NCBI GenBank assembly: GCA_950295325.1
Contig: OX485806.1
Span: 54,991,169 to 55,055,168 of the forward strand
Length of the DNA stretch: 64,000 nt
Reading direction: 5' to 3'
Source of the DNA: Polytrichum commune
Taxonomy: Eukaryota > Streptophyta > Polytrichopsida > Polytrichales > Polytrichaceae
Shown: piece after piece, positions 31,017 to 42,539 of the stretch
Layout of the letters: the number at the start of each line of letters is the position of its first letter
Position numbering within the stretch: position 1 is the stretch's first letter
The notes under the pieces: model-generated
The model's input: only the letters and a program-made list of their open reading frames with translations
The model's database searches: none
Told to the model about the DNA's origin: nothing
Program-made: the position numbers and the translations under genes

Positions 31017-32780
31017 CGTGGATACCTATAGGAGCTAGGCTGCCCCCCCTTATTTATAAGTTCACTCTAAGTATTTCCTATTGCGTTGAGTATACCATAG
31101 TATGAGTTTGCTCCGAAAATATCGCTGATATATCAGACCTATCATTATCTATATGATTTGAATTGTATTCGTTTATAAATATTTATGGGTCTCTTCTTCC
31201 AACGTTGTTTTAGATGTTATTGAATGGTACGAGTTTTGCTACTTTGCTTGAATGCTTGAATTTTATGACTTAGAATTTTCTCTTACGTTGTGACCTTAGC
31301 CTATGATTAAGCGGCTCTCACCATAATATGGACAGTCAAAAGTTCCCTGGTTTAATTAGATCATGTCAACTAGTCTCTCTGAAAGGTACCCTAAAACAAA
31401 GTCTCTGTCCTTAAAGCCCTCAAAATTTGCACGGTAATAGGTCCATCGTTTTTACTAAAAAAAGAGGTCTCATTATTTTTTTCTATTTACATTTTCTAAA
31501 TTTAGAAATTTTATTACTATAATTGGAAAGTGTTGATTTTTTTCTGCTCACCGCTCACACGGTAGCGTCGTTGGCTGAAGAAGAATCAGTTTAATTGGGG
31601 GTCTGCTGCCTCACGAAGGAGGGCCGTCCCTGGGGCTTGGGTTGCAGGCTGCCGAGGCAGTTAAGGGATTTGGATGGGCTTGCTGGATGAAGGAGAGGGA
31701 ATACCAGCAGGGAACCGGGACCGGCACCTGGGTTGAACAATGGGATGGATGGCTGATTAATTAATTAGAGCTCTTAGGTGTGTGATTGCTTGAAGGTTGT
31801 TAACTGGAAGGGCCTAATGGGCTACATGTGGCTTGGTTGTTATTATAAGGCCACATGACCCAACTTAGGGTAGTTAGCTTCCTATGAATGAGAAAGGGGG
31901 TGCTTAGATTAGGAGTTGGGAATTGCTAATGTCATGTGTGACAGTGGTCACTGGGGAATTAAGTATTTTTTAATGCTTGTCACCTTGGACCTTGGAATAA
32001 AGATTTGAGGATTCAATTCTTGCATGTTTGAACAAATGCAAGTTGATCTCACCACTAGGAGTAGGACAAGAAACACATGTGAGCCAAAAGCTCTCACCCA
32101 GACTACGACGCACAAGGGTGGGCGTAAATGCGGATAAACTCCTCACTTGTTCCATTTTGAAAAATATTGCAAAAATTATGGTTTTTCTAACCCAGATACT
32201 GTTGCATGCTATTTCTCGATCACTATTGCCTCACCACAACGCCTTTTTGAGTGCTAGGTGTTACCCCTAGGCAACGCCCCTCTCAAATCTCCATATATTC
32301 TAGCTGGACGACACTTCTATGTGAGCGGTGAAAGGAGAGCAAAAAGCAGAAAGCAGAAATGATGTCAAAGTAGCAAACTTCCCATATTAAATTTCCGTGG
32401 AATATATAGGTCCAAAAATAAATTAAAAGGCCCTGAATTTGAAATGACCTCATTAAATTTGGAAACGGGGAAGGCTTAAAATGATAGAAAATTTATCATA
32501 TAATAGATAAGTATATGATTAAAACCAAAGATGATCCCAAGAAACAATAAATGAAAATGATTTTTTTGAGATTGGCATAATTGAAGAATGAGTCAATCAA
32601 AATACAAAGGGCGACCAACTTGCTTCCTTTCTATTCCATCACTTTTGTCTTTGTCCTATATGTGAGTCAACTTTAGAGCTTGGACTCCAACAATTGTTGT
32701 TTGTTGTCGAAGAGATTATTTTGAGCTGAATATATAAGAGGACATAATTTAGACCATACCCAATATAAATGTAGAGGCGC
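31017..32780. other. Non-coding flank with LTR-like debris
   Basis: No gene is seen. 31549-31565 (CTGCTCACCGCTCAC) and 32320-32340 (GTGAGCGGTGAAAGG) are partly inverted and could be ends of a decayed element of about 0.8 kb. Within it, 32075-32125 (TGTGAGCCAAAAGCTCTCACC, then GACTACGACGCACAAGGGTG) resembles the 3' part of LTR family C. Confidence 0.4.
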
Positions 32781-33317
32781 ATGCACACAATGGGAGAAGA
32801 GAGAGACATGTTTGTTGGCCTAGGATGGGAAAAGGAGATTAGAAGTCTAGGAAATCCCCATGTTCCCTTTAATCCATCGCCGGAACATGACATAGGTGTT
32901 GGACATCAATACAGTGATGACTACGAGCTAACTCCATTTTTGCAGTCCACACAAGTCTGGAGGTGGAGGATGCAAGAGGAGCAGAAATGATATGCAAAAA
33001 ATGATAAAAGGCGAGCGGATGTGCAAGAGAAAGACGCCACAAGGTGCATGAATAGCGAGGCAAACGATACGGCTGATTTGAATGAAGACAAGTCGATCGA
33101 CACGGAGCAGGAGGTCAATGTGGTAGGAAAATCTTTAAGGTCTTTGTCGTTTTGCGAGAGGATGAAAGGATTATCGCCGCATCGTCGTTCATTGGAGGAA
33201 CGGATGAGGGATAAAACGGTTTTCTACGTTGATTTGCTTCGACCGGGTCCACCTCCATCAAGAAGGGACGACAAAAAGAAGTCCGAAGCATCTAGGAGGT
33301 TGGTAACACGGAAGTAG
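32781..33317 (+). pseudogene. Orphan ORF of 178 codons broken by one TGA
   Basis: ATG 32781 to TAG 33315 is a single frame with one internal TGA at 32988-32990 (after QEEQK). The protein is basic and charged, with RLSF-type and RRSLEERMRDK segments and a PGPPPSRRDDKKK tail, and resembles a coiled, nucleic-acid-binding or gag-like accessory protein. I recognise no family. It converges on MULE copy 3, whose 3' end lies 216 bp away on the other strand, so it may be a partner ORF of that element (MuDR also has convergent genes), but copies 1 and 2 show no equivalent. Confidence 0.4.
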
Positions 33318-33532
33318 AGTTGATAAATATAGTAGGCATGTTAAATTAAACATGTAGTATTCAACGATGAGAGAGTCACATGACACAATTCAGTATTGTA
33401 ATACAACATTTTGAAAAGAATAAAAATAACCATCAGATTATATTTATTATAGCAAACAACCATGGATTCACATGAGGGCCAAAAATGGCCACATTTATTA
33501 GGGCACAATATAGTGCTAGGCTGAGAGGAATT

Positions 33533-35790
33533 CTAGGAAGTAGATTGTGTCAAGAGGCCCCTTTTGAGGATGAGTTTCACCTCATTGAAGCTAAATGTCG
33601 GGGCGTGAATGAACAAGTCAACATCGGGGTCTACATCAGAGACCTTAACAAAGATGAAGTAGAGATGCTTACAATTCAGGAACGAATTTTGTTTGCATCC
33701 AAACTTTGATATCATATCCTTGAAGGCCGGGCAATTACACTGGGGCAGAGAACCACGGGGAGGTCACTTCATTGTCAAGTTGACACCACGTGCGGACAAA
33801 GTCTGCTACCCCTATATTACATGTCATATATAATTTTAAAATTTATGATATTTTTTCTACATATACATAATCATTGATAGTATCTTTTGTATATTTTTTT
33901 GAATTTTTTAGTCATCTTTACTTTTTTTAGTATTTTTTAAAGTTCAATTTTGTGTCATTCTAGTTAGAAATGGTATGTTTTATGAAAAAAACAAATCATC
34001 AAATTTAGTTACCACTTTTGACTATGTCATAGGTACTATGTATATTTACTCATTAAAAAAAAATTGATAAAATTTTGACCCATTTTGGTGGTGCAACTTA
34101 CCAAAAGAAGATTTTTTTTTGGTCGCACGTGGTGTTCAACTTGACAATTGAGTGATCTACCCGTGCAGAGAACTCACGGTGAGTTGGTAAATTGATTGTA
34201 TAGGTGCAGGTTTGGACAGCAACATGATCACGCAACCAAATCTAGGGCGTGGAATCATGGTGACCTTCTAGATGGTCTCGTCCATAGCTCGTGTAGATGC
34301 CACCATTAGCATTTTTTTTGTTGGTGGTGCAGTGGTAGACCGTCTCGTAGACTTGGACTGCTTGGAAAAAATATAAGAGTCTGGATTAGCTGGAACGTCC
34401 ACTCCGGAGAATTCGAGGGGAGGAGCGGATGTGTTAAAGAGGCAAGTCGGCGTGATGTTATTTTTTCGCGGGAATTGAAAGCCGCCATTTTCAAGCTTAA
34501 GGATCTCTGGTCGAATGAGGTTGGTACCAAGCTTGATAGGCCACACGGGCGAGATGGGAGGTCGTTCTTGGTCAGCAAAGAATTTGTCGACCCACTTGCG
34601 ACGTGAACCTTTGACACAATGCTCAATGTTGTCTGGCCTCAATTTGTCATAGTTCCAAACTCCAAGATATGCCGGGGCAGGGGTGCTCTTGTAAATGGAG
34701 ACGATTTTGGCAGTGCATTTATTCTTCATGACCACATGCATGGCCCAACATGTCTTGGATGAATTGTAAGGAATGTGAGCAATATGCCAGAGCTTCTTAT
34801 CCACTTCGGATTCGTGTACAACAATGACTCGGCGAAAATTAAGACCAATAGAAGGGGTGGTGGAACCTCTAGCACTGACGGAAATGACTCCTCGATGATT
34901 GTAGGCAAAGGTGAAGTATGAGATCTTGTGGTTCTCTGAGAAACATGAGGGCAAGAGAAGTTGACGGTATCAAGGCGGTGGGTTTTATCGTCAGCTCTAA
35001 TGGGGGTGTCGGACTTGCGCTTCTGCGATCCAAACACCTCAGCACCCTCGAGGTGGGGACTACGGGTGCAGAATTTGTCCCCGCCAGGCATGTCGAGGAG
35101 AACCTTCTGTAGAATAGCGGGGTCACCAGTACGTTGAACACGATGTTGAGCACATCAAAGCTTGAGTACTTCTTTGCTAGGGCCATCACCCACAACGCCA
35201 CCTTTTGGAAATTGATGGTATGCTACAATCTGAAGGAACGCTCGAATATAGTCATCCACAATGGCCACGTATAGATCGCCACCCTTGTTGCCGGACGCTT
35301 GAAGCCATTTGTTGTGAATGGATTGAGCAAGGTTGTAATTGGGCATTTGTGCAAATTCCTCGGCGGACATGATTTTCTCCTGAACAATGGAATGGCAGTG
35401 TAAGAAATAAGCAAAGCTTGGGAAAAAAAAAAACTAAAACAAAAAATAAAGAATAATAATACTAAAAACGCACCAATTTCATAAAGCCACCCCATTGTCG
35501 ATATCGGAAGTACCAGAAGGCGAGCCAAAGTTGAAGGTGTTTCAGTCCATCCTCAGAGGTGCAGTTAGACTAAGGCCACCAAGCCTTAATGGCGAGGTAC
35601 CTCGTCTCTGCCTCAAGCATAGAGGATGCGTCACGATACTGTAGGCAAAGACGTTTGTGTTGGTCTTGAAAGTCATGCTTGATATAGAATTTAGTATGTT
35701 TCTCCAAAGACTGGGTCCAATGGAAGGAGCAGGTTCTCTCACGCCCATCGATGGGAACCTTTAGATCTGCGGTTGGGCTAGAGCATCACC
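33533..35790 (-). pseudogene. MULE-type transposase, copy 3, 5'-truncated and interrupted by a MITE
   Basis: Reading right to left, it starts within the catalytic core at about 35770 (ERTCSFHWTQSLEKH, C-x2-H present) and runs through the WLAFWYFRYRQWGG motif. An intron follows at 35473-35380 (GTGCGT...CAG). The second exon runs to a SWIM finger CNCPAF...NCKHLY ending near 33533. The N-terminal half is missing. Damage: a TGA at 35157-35155 aligned to a conserved Arg (fits CGA to TGA), frameshifts around 34730-34960, a TAG at 34270-34268, and the MITE at 33754-34165 inside the SWIM exon. This is the most decayed of the three copies. Confidence 0.8.
33754..34165. mobile_element. TIR MITE, 412 bp, inside MULE copy 3
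   Basis: About 44-bp inverted ends, CACGGG(G/T)AG(G/A)TCACT...ATTGTCAAGTTGA...CACCACGTGCG, with few mismatches. An 8-bp duplication CAGAGAAC lies at 33746-33753 and 34166-34173. Removal restores the continuous protein stretch VSSLPQCNCPAF of the SWIM exon on the minus strand. The interior is AT-rich with no ORF. The 8-bp duplication suits hAT or MULE-derived MITEs; the long TIR favours a MULE-like origin. Confidence 0.9.
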
Positions 35791-37053
35791 TCTAAAACCC
35801 TTCCTCCAACTGACACTCACCACAATACCAACTATGAGGGGCTGACCTTTGCCGTGCACTATGTTGAGGACTGAGGCTTCACCCTCTTGTTCTCGCACAA
35901 TAACAGAACTAGAGAATTATCCTCTCCAATGGATAACGACAAAAACAGTTACAAAAAAAATTCCTTAATTAATTTAATGAATTCACTTTGAAGAATGCCA
36001 TACCTTAAGCAATTCGTTCTCCTCTGCACGTTAGCACTCACTCTCAACCGTGACTCCTCGTAATAACAACACCACCACTCTAAAGCAACATTTCTAGTCT
36101 ACACATCAAATTCAAATGTCCCCTAACTTAGAGACTCATCAAAGGTAAGTGTCGAAGTTGACTTTTCCTAAATTTAATTATCCATCTCAAATTTTAGTGA
36201 GCTATGTGCGCATCCTATTAATGTGAGATTCTTAAGCCATTCCCAAGAGAGTTTAGGACATACCTTGGCCGCGCTCCTTCCTCAAAACAAGATTGCATAA
36301 ATCACAATGCAACTCATCCCAAGGAAAGAATCGAAATGAAACCAATCTAATTAAACCCAACACTCAAGAACCAAGATAAACACTTACCATTCACCAAATG
36401 CTCCTTCCTCTCTCACAAGGTCGTGCCTCCAAATCTCCCCTAATTGCCTCCAAGTCTTGTCTCCTAATTCCGCTTCGCTCCCGGCGGACGCACCATTTAT
36501 ATCAGCCCTAAACCCCCACCCTTGCATGCGTCGTAATTCAGGTGAGAGCCCAAAGCTAACATGTGTAAACCCGTGTGTTTGACGTGGTCTCCTCAATTCA
36601 CACTATCTATCTAGGGCAGTCATTCATAAAGCCAACAACTTTTATTCTCAAGAGCACAAGGTAGCAATGTTTACAACACTCTCACACCTTGTGATCATTC
36701 AACACACCACTGTTTGTTATTCAGCAAACATCCAATGTTCATTTGGTCATTCCATCCCCCTTACTCCCCTAATGTCTACTTAACTAACCAAACCTCACTA
36801 ATTCCCCTGATTAAACTCATTATCTAGCTAAACCCAGCATCTTTGGGTAAAATCCTCCTACACCCTAATAACTAACCTTAATACCCTTCCTTTGAACCGG
36901 GTATTAAGCCTTCAGTCTGCCTCCCTTAGTCGGAAATTTACGCTGTTGGCTCCCCGGGTGAACCCGTCACCGCCCGTCAAGCCTGTCACAACCCGTCATA
37001 GTTTTTTGTTGGCCTCTCTCGGCTCAGCTTCCCCTGTTTGCAGCTCGTCCAGC
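35791..37053. other. Non-coding stretch
   Basis: No gene is recognised. ACCTTGGCCGCGCTCC at 36262 echoes the GCCGCGCTCC word of block B, so retroelement debris is likely. Short ORFs here have no recognisable product. Confidence 0.4.
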
Positions 37054-38336
37054 AATGAGCCCAAAATGGTTGCTCATATTTGTTTTATGTTTAGAATTTA
37101 TTTAGAATTGCATTTGGAATGTTATTGAAACAATAAAAAATATTAAAAAAAGTAAGGCTTGGTGTGGTTTATGTTTTAGGCCTTAAGCCTATTTTGTGTG
37201 GTTAATTAGAAGCTTAGTGACATTAGGGAGTGTTTTGGTTAAGTGAGTAGTGTTTGATGAAGCAAGGGGAGGGGCCTTGGATTTAAATGTTTGAATTAGA
37301 ACATGTTCTTGTTGGTTTAGAGGGCGAGGATTTAGTGGATAGGATAAGGTCCTACTAAGTAGGAGAAGGTTAAGGGGGTTGTGGTTTTGGGTGCCCTCTC
37401 TTCCTTCCTTCTTCCTTCTCTCATTCTCTCTCTCTCTTCGTGTGTGTGTGGGTGTGTGTGTGGGTGTGTGTATGTATTGTGGTAGAGAGTAGAATTGGTT
37501 AGAGGGAGCGTAGAAGAGTAGAATTGGTAGAGGGAGAGTAGAAGGTAGAATAGTTTAGAGGCAGTTGGTTGTAGCAGAGTTTAGAGGCAATGGGTTGCGG
37601 CCAGAGTTTGGAGGCAGCTGGGCTGCGGCCAAAGTTTAGAGGCAATGGGCTGCGGCTAGAGTTTAGAGGCAGTGGGCTGCGGCCAAAGTTTAGAGGCAGA
37701 TGGACTATGGCCAGAGTTTGGAGGCAGCTGGGCTGCGGCCAGAGTTTAGAGGCAGTGGGCTGCGGCTAGAGTTTGGAGGCAGCTGGGCCGCGGCCAGAGT
37801 TTAGAGGCAGTGGGCTGCGGCCAGAGTTTGGAGGCAACTGGGCTGCGGCCAGAGTTTAGAGGCAGTGGGTTGCGGCCATAGTTTAGAAGCAGTGGGCTGC
37901 GGCCAGAGTTTGGAGGCAGTTGGGCTACGGCCAGAGTTTGGAGGCAGATGGGCTGCGGCCAAAGTTTAGATGCAATGGGCTGCAGTAAGGTTTCGAGGCA
38001 AGCTCGACGGTAGCTGGGTTAGGGGAGCTTAGAATGATGGCTAATTATATCTAGTGCCCTAAGTTGAGGAAGAGGGGTTGGCTAGATAATTAGCTATTCA
38101 TGTAAGTGGTTGTGCATTTGTGTGGGGAGTTGATAGAGGGTGTTAAGAGAGCACTAATGGAAAAAACGTTTATCAACGCTTGTACTCATGATATGGAATA
38201 AATTGGTGTGACCAAAAGTATGTGTGATGTAATGGGGTGAATGAAGGAGGAAGGATCAAACTAGGAGGAATGTGAATGTGATCACCATGCCTTCACCCGG
38301 ACTAGGACGCTTAAGGGTGGGTGGTTTGGCCTCACA
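37054..38336 (+). mobile_element. Solo LTR, family C (C2), 1,283 bp
   Basis: A 5-bp duplication CCAGC at 37049-37053 and 38337-38341 flanks it. The left end AATGAGCCCAAAATGG...GCTCAT is a slightly decayed TGTGAGC terminus; the right end is GGCCTCACA. The order of shared words with C1 is preserved, including GGTCCTACTAAG, GTTGTGGTTTTGGGTG and GACGCTTAAGGGTGG. No coding content. Confidence 0.75.
37525..37990 (+). repeat. 27-bp minisatellite in LTR C2
   Basis: About 17 units of the type AGTTTAGAGGCAGTGGGCTG plus CGGCCAG. Alternating GGCAGCTGGG and GGCAGTGGG forms suggest local higher-order copying. Same place and period as in C1 but different sequence. Confidence 0.9.
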
Positions 38337-38341
38337 CCAGC

Positions 38342-39373
38342 CACCCTGTTCCAAGCTTAGCCTCCCTTCTTTCACCTTCCACTGCCGTTCCCTTCCACAG
38401 CAGTGACCATCAATAGGTCCTCCAAGCATTAGTGAATTCGTCCCTAGAAAATTCGGTGGCACTGAGTCCCCTCTGCCTCGCCAGTGGACACTCCCAGCAC
38501 CGAACTGTGGTCGCAACATTAGAAGCATCAGTGGCAATGAGCCACTCAACTAGGATTAGCACCAAACTACCCACAACCAGAACATTCTTGTTGACCGTAA
38601 TTTTTACTTGTGGCTGCTTTCCTTCGATCCCTGATACATTACTGAATCATGAACTCACACAGTTACCTCCAGACCTCAACAAGGATTTCACATTCCCTCA
38701 GCTTCTACTGCCAGATCTGTGCATTCCCAAAACAATTTGATGCTCCTTCGTGATGCTTAGTAACCTCAGATCAACCCAACAGCCTTGTTAAACGTCTTCC
38801 ACCCCTGAAGAACCTTTCTCCTTAGGCAACCAACTCCTTACCAGAAAACTCCGAGAGTCCACAAGTTACATTCTTCCGCATCCGCCGCCTCTGCCTGGTG
38901 ACGGCCAGCCTTTCATGCTAGTTCGATGAAGATTCAACCCTTCCTAACATCAAATTGTCTTAGTTTTTCCCAGCTGGTATCGGCTAGCATCTTCAAGCCT
39001 TCTTCCCAACTGATCCCTCGCAATCAGTGAGATTCTTCCCTCCGCCAATGCGGCAGGGCCGCCCTGGTCCAGCTTGTTCTTGCGAGAGCCACAGAGAGAG
39101 AGAGAAAACCCAAGCAGCTAGATTCTCCAACTGCCGTCCCAGTCCCACCCCCGGGAATTCCTAGGTTACAGTGACGCCTACCTAAATCTAACCAGCCACA
39201 TGCCCTTAATTGGGCACCCAGCTAGCCGTATTTGGCCAATAACTCCCAGCTCCTACCTAAGCAAAGGTCCGGCCCTTTGTGACCAAGTCACCTAAGTCCC
39301 AGTTAATTTAATTAAACCCACACGCTAATCATTAACCTAAATCAAACCCAATCTTAACTATTGCACTATTTTT
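38342..39373. other. Non-coding stretch right of LTR C2
   Basis: A C-rich, moderately complex sequence with no conserved coding. The ORF at 38432-38740 has no recognisable product. Probably retroelement interior. Confidence 0.4.
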
Positions 39374-40163
39374 ATGTTTTGTATAAGTAGTAATTTGACT
39401 AATTCTAAGTTTAATAACTTTGAAAGCATAACAACACATGTGAGACCCTTGTTTGGGCTCATAAGGGTTGAGGGTGAGATCGCCTCAGTTGAAAATGAAT
39501 GCTCCATTGACATCGATTGGGCTTCTACGGAAGATATTTTGCAACCTGCTCATTTTGTCGAAAATTGGAGGGTCATTTTGTGGGACAAGGCTTTTCGGGT
39601 GTATTCTGATGACAAAGGAGTCTTGAAGCTCACCAAAGGGCTCGATCTCATGGAGTTCGAGGAAGACGCCATAGCTATCAAGCGCGTTGCTTACCGGTAA
39701 TCATTTTTTTTTTCCGCCTTAATATCTTCTTTTGTTTTCGTTATTTTTACTTCATTTCTTTATTCTCATGTTCTTTAATTTGTAGGTACATTCATCGTGA
39801 GCTTGTCGTGAAGAATGCTATTCCTTCTTCGTCTTTGCCGTCATTCCTTGTAGATTGGATCGATGACAACTCCTATCTTTGTGTCTACACGCATATGCAA
39901 CTTGCAAAATTTCCACGCGTGCATTTGGTGGCTGTTGGTTGGTACTTGGATTTATCTCGTGGATTTGTTCCCGACGTAGAAAAACCCCTCTACAACAACC
40001 TCGTTTGCTGTGCCCCTCAAGTAATTGAATTGGACGAAGAGTTCGAAGAAGATGAGAATCCAGCTCCTCCCACCAATGAGAAAGAGGTTGCGCCGGTGAA
40101 GGGCAAGGGCAGAGGCAAGAGGGTGGCCTCTACTCAAGTATCCACTCGTTCTTTCACCAAGGC
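39374..40163 (+). pseudogene. Two-exon gene fragment of unknown family, truncated by an LTR
   Basis: Exon 1 (39374-39696) joins exon 2 (39786-40163) in frame across an 89-bp intron (TACCG/GTAATC ... TTGTAG/GTAC). The protein has alternating hydrophobic and acidic segments (ENWRVILWDKAFRVYSDD, LVAVGWYLDLSRGF), an acidic EEFEEDENP linker and a basic KGKGRGKR tail. I do not recognise it. The frame enters LTR-D sequence at 40164 (TGTCGCAACC), so the true 3' end is lost. A TGTGAGA...GGGCTCAT word near 39439 may mark an LTR start within the 5' part, which would move the real start downstream. It could be a host gene piece or a transposon ORF. Confidence 0.45.
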
Positions 40164-40650
40164 TGTCGCAACCCTTGCTAGCCCCCTTGACCATCTTGCC
40201 AATTTTCATTCCTAGCAAAGGCTACGAGTGCTAATCCTTCGCATACCGCCATGCTAATGGTTAGCTCCTCCTACCCCGGACCATATAGTTCATAGGAGGG
40301 AACCAACCCTCCTACTTTGCTTTTGGAACTCACCCCTTAATCGGTAACCCGTTTCTTCGATGTGGACTTCCATCCGTAGAAGTCCAATCCTATGTTGATC
40401 ATTGCATTGCCGGAGCAACACTACAACAACCCGAACCATACTAGGCAACTATGGCCTCACAATGGGCCAAAGCCCATGGAGGCCGTGCCGTTTGGCCTCG
40501 GGTGGGTGAGGCCACACCACCTCACCCATATAAGCCTCTAGGACTCTACACGGGGCCCCTACCCCACCGCCAAGAGACCTTTTGTCTCTCTACCAAGAGT
40601 TGGGGCCAAGTGGACACTTTCCCTTAGCTGCTGGGCCTAGAAGCCCATAT
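40164..40650 (-). mobile_element. Truncated family-D LTR, inverted
   Basis: It starts TGTCGCAACCCTTGCTAGCC, the complement of the 3' end of the copy at 25727-26700. It stays collinear through the GGAACCAACCCTCC and GGAGGCCGTGCCG words to about 40650, where it breaks. The distal half and second duplication are missing. Confidence 0.75.
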
Positions 40651-40832
40651 TATGTTGAGATCGCAATCCCACCCCGCCACCCAATGGGAGAAACCAAAAC
40701 ACTAACTTTTGTTGGATGCACTAGAATAGGCCAAATGGTATTAAATACACATTATCTTAGCAACAAACATCCTAGGATGCATACGCGTGTTGCCAACCAC
40801 TTCAAATAATGCTACATAATTTTAATGCCCTT

Positions 40833-41446
40833 GGGTGCAAGCATGGTAAAGTGGACCAAAAAAATGCTCTGGTATACTAAAACCATAATTGTTTTGGTCA
40901 AAGGCCTAAAAGTAGTAGCAAAGAGTTATTTAAATTGGAATTTTTTTATGATGACCTTTATTGTTGTGTTAAATACTCAAATGGTGAATATCAAGTTGAG
41001 ATCTTCAATACTGAGCATCAAAAGTGATGCTAAAAAACAAATGGTTGACTCTGGTTTTGGATGTAGATTTCATGACCTTAACTATTTTGAAGATAGAATT
41101 TTTTTTATATTCCTTGAATTCATTATCTACTTGAGGGCATCACCACAAAACTTTGCAAAAAACCATCAATTTAAATGTAATTTTATCATATTTTAAACAA
41201 ATTTTAGATAGTCAGTTATTCAATATCACCTACTTGCACGCCACTTGCACCGTTTTCTAAAATAGGTAGATTTTTCTTGGAATTATTTTTGTCATCATAA
41301 ATTGCTTGGCTTTGTAGATCAAGATGTTTTAAAAATGTCTATGGTTTATTTCTTCACAAAATTCAAAGTTAGTACATAAAATTAAATGACTTTCATTTAA
41401 CACTAGGCAGGGATCAGGAGTTGTCCACTTTACCGTGCTTGCACCC
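40833..41446. mobile_element. Candidate TIR element, about 614 bp
   Basis: GGGTGCAAGCATGGTAAAGT at 40833 is inverted at 41422-41446, with one mismatch over about 24 bp. The interior is AT-rich with no conserved ORF. No target duplication was found at these bounds, so the superfamily is unassigned. Confidence 0.55.
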
Positions 41447-42539
41447 CCATACACACATGCATGTAACCAATCCACCTTATAGATATCAAACACATCACAC
41501 TACTCATCCAATATATAGAAACTATAAATGCATGAGCCAAAACAATTCATGCTTAAACAATTACAAACAAAACATCCAAGAATGAACCTTGCAACATGCT
41601 ACCCACACAAATAAATCAAAATTAATAACCAAATCCCAAGGAATCATGCTTGAGATTCAAACCCAATAGATGTTGCAATGAGTCAAAACTACATGCCCTT
41701 ATAACACCCGCCCTTAAGGTACACAACATTGGCAAACAAAACTTATAATCCTCCTAGCTAGGCCTACAATGTTTGTTTTGTTTGCTATTATGGGGACCAC
41801 CACCAACAACAGGGAGTAACACATGTCCAATAATGTTGCTCCATACACTTATTCCATGTTCAGAAATGATCTCGTGGGTACGATCAAGGAAAAGTGTTCC
41901 TCATTCACGCCAACACTAACGGTTGGTGTCACCTCTATCTCTACACCATCAATTATGAGCCCACATGACTCCCACCACCTCCAACAAAAACCCATATTTT
42001 TGGATGTTTCACCTACATCACACAGAATGTCAACATGCTACATATTGGCATACCAAACTTAGAAATGTTATTAAACATCCATAACATTTTTTCAATTGGT
42101 TTTTTCCATGAAACCAACATGTTTAAAAATTGAAACACATTAATTACCTTGACAAAATATTCTCCAATCCTAACCTTATACATGGAGGGACATACACCTT
42201 CACCAGTTACCTACATTGATGGCACACTCACAAAACAAAGAGGTATGCTCATCATCCACTATAAAAATCATACCAAATCCAACACATACACATCAAACTT
42301 CCAACCCCAATCACCATCCAAAACAAAACAAACTTATTCCTTCCCCTTTTATTCATCCATGTCTACATGGCCCCCACCCCTTAGACCTAACCTTCACACC
42401 CTTAATCCATATCTCCATCCATAACTTCAACAACAAAACTCCAACCCACGTGTTGTGCTCCTGGTGTTGCGGGAACTCCTTATGAATATGTGTGCAATAA
42501 AAATATAACAGTAGATAATACTCTTACCTTAGAGGTAGT
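41447..42539. other. A- and C-rich non-coding stretch
   Basis: No gene is recognised. The composition is low in G on the plus strand, and the short ORFs are spurious. Confidence 0.5.
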
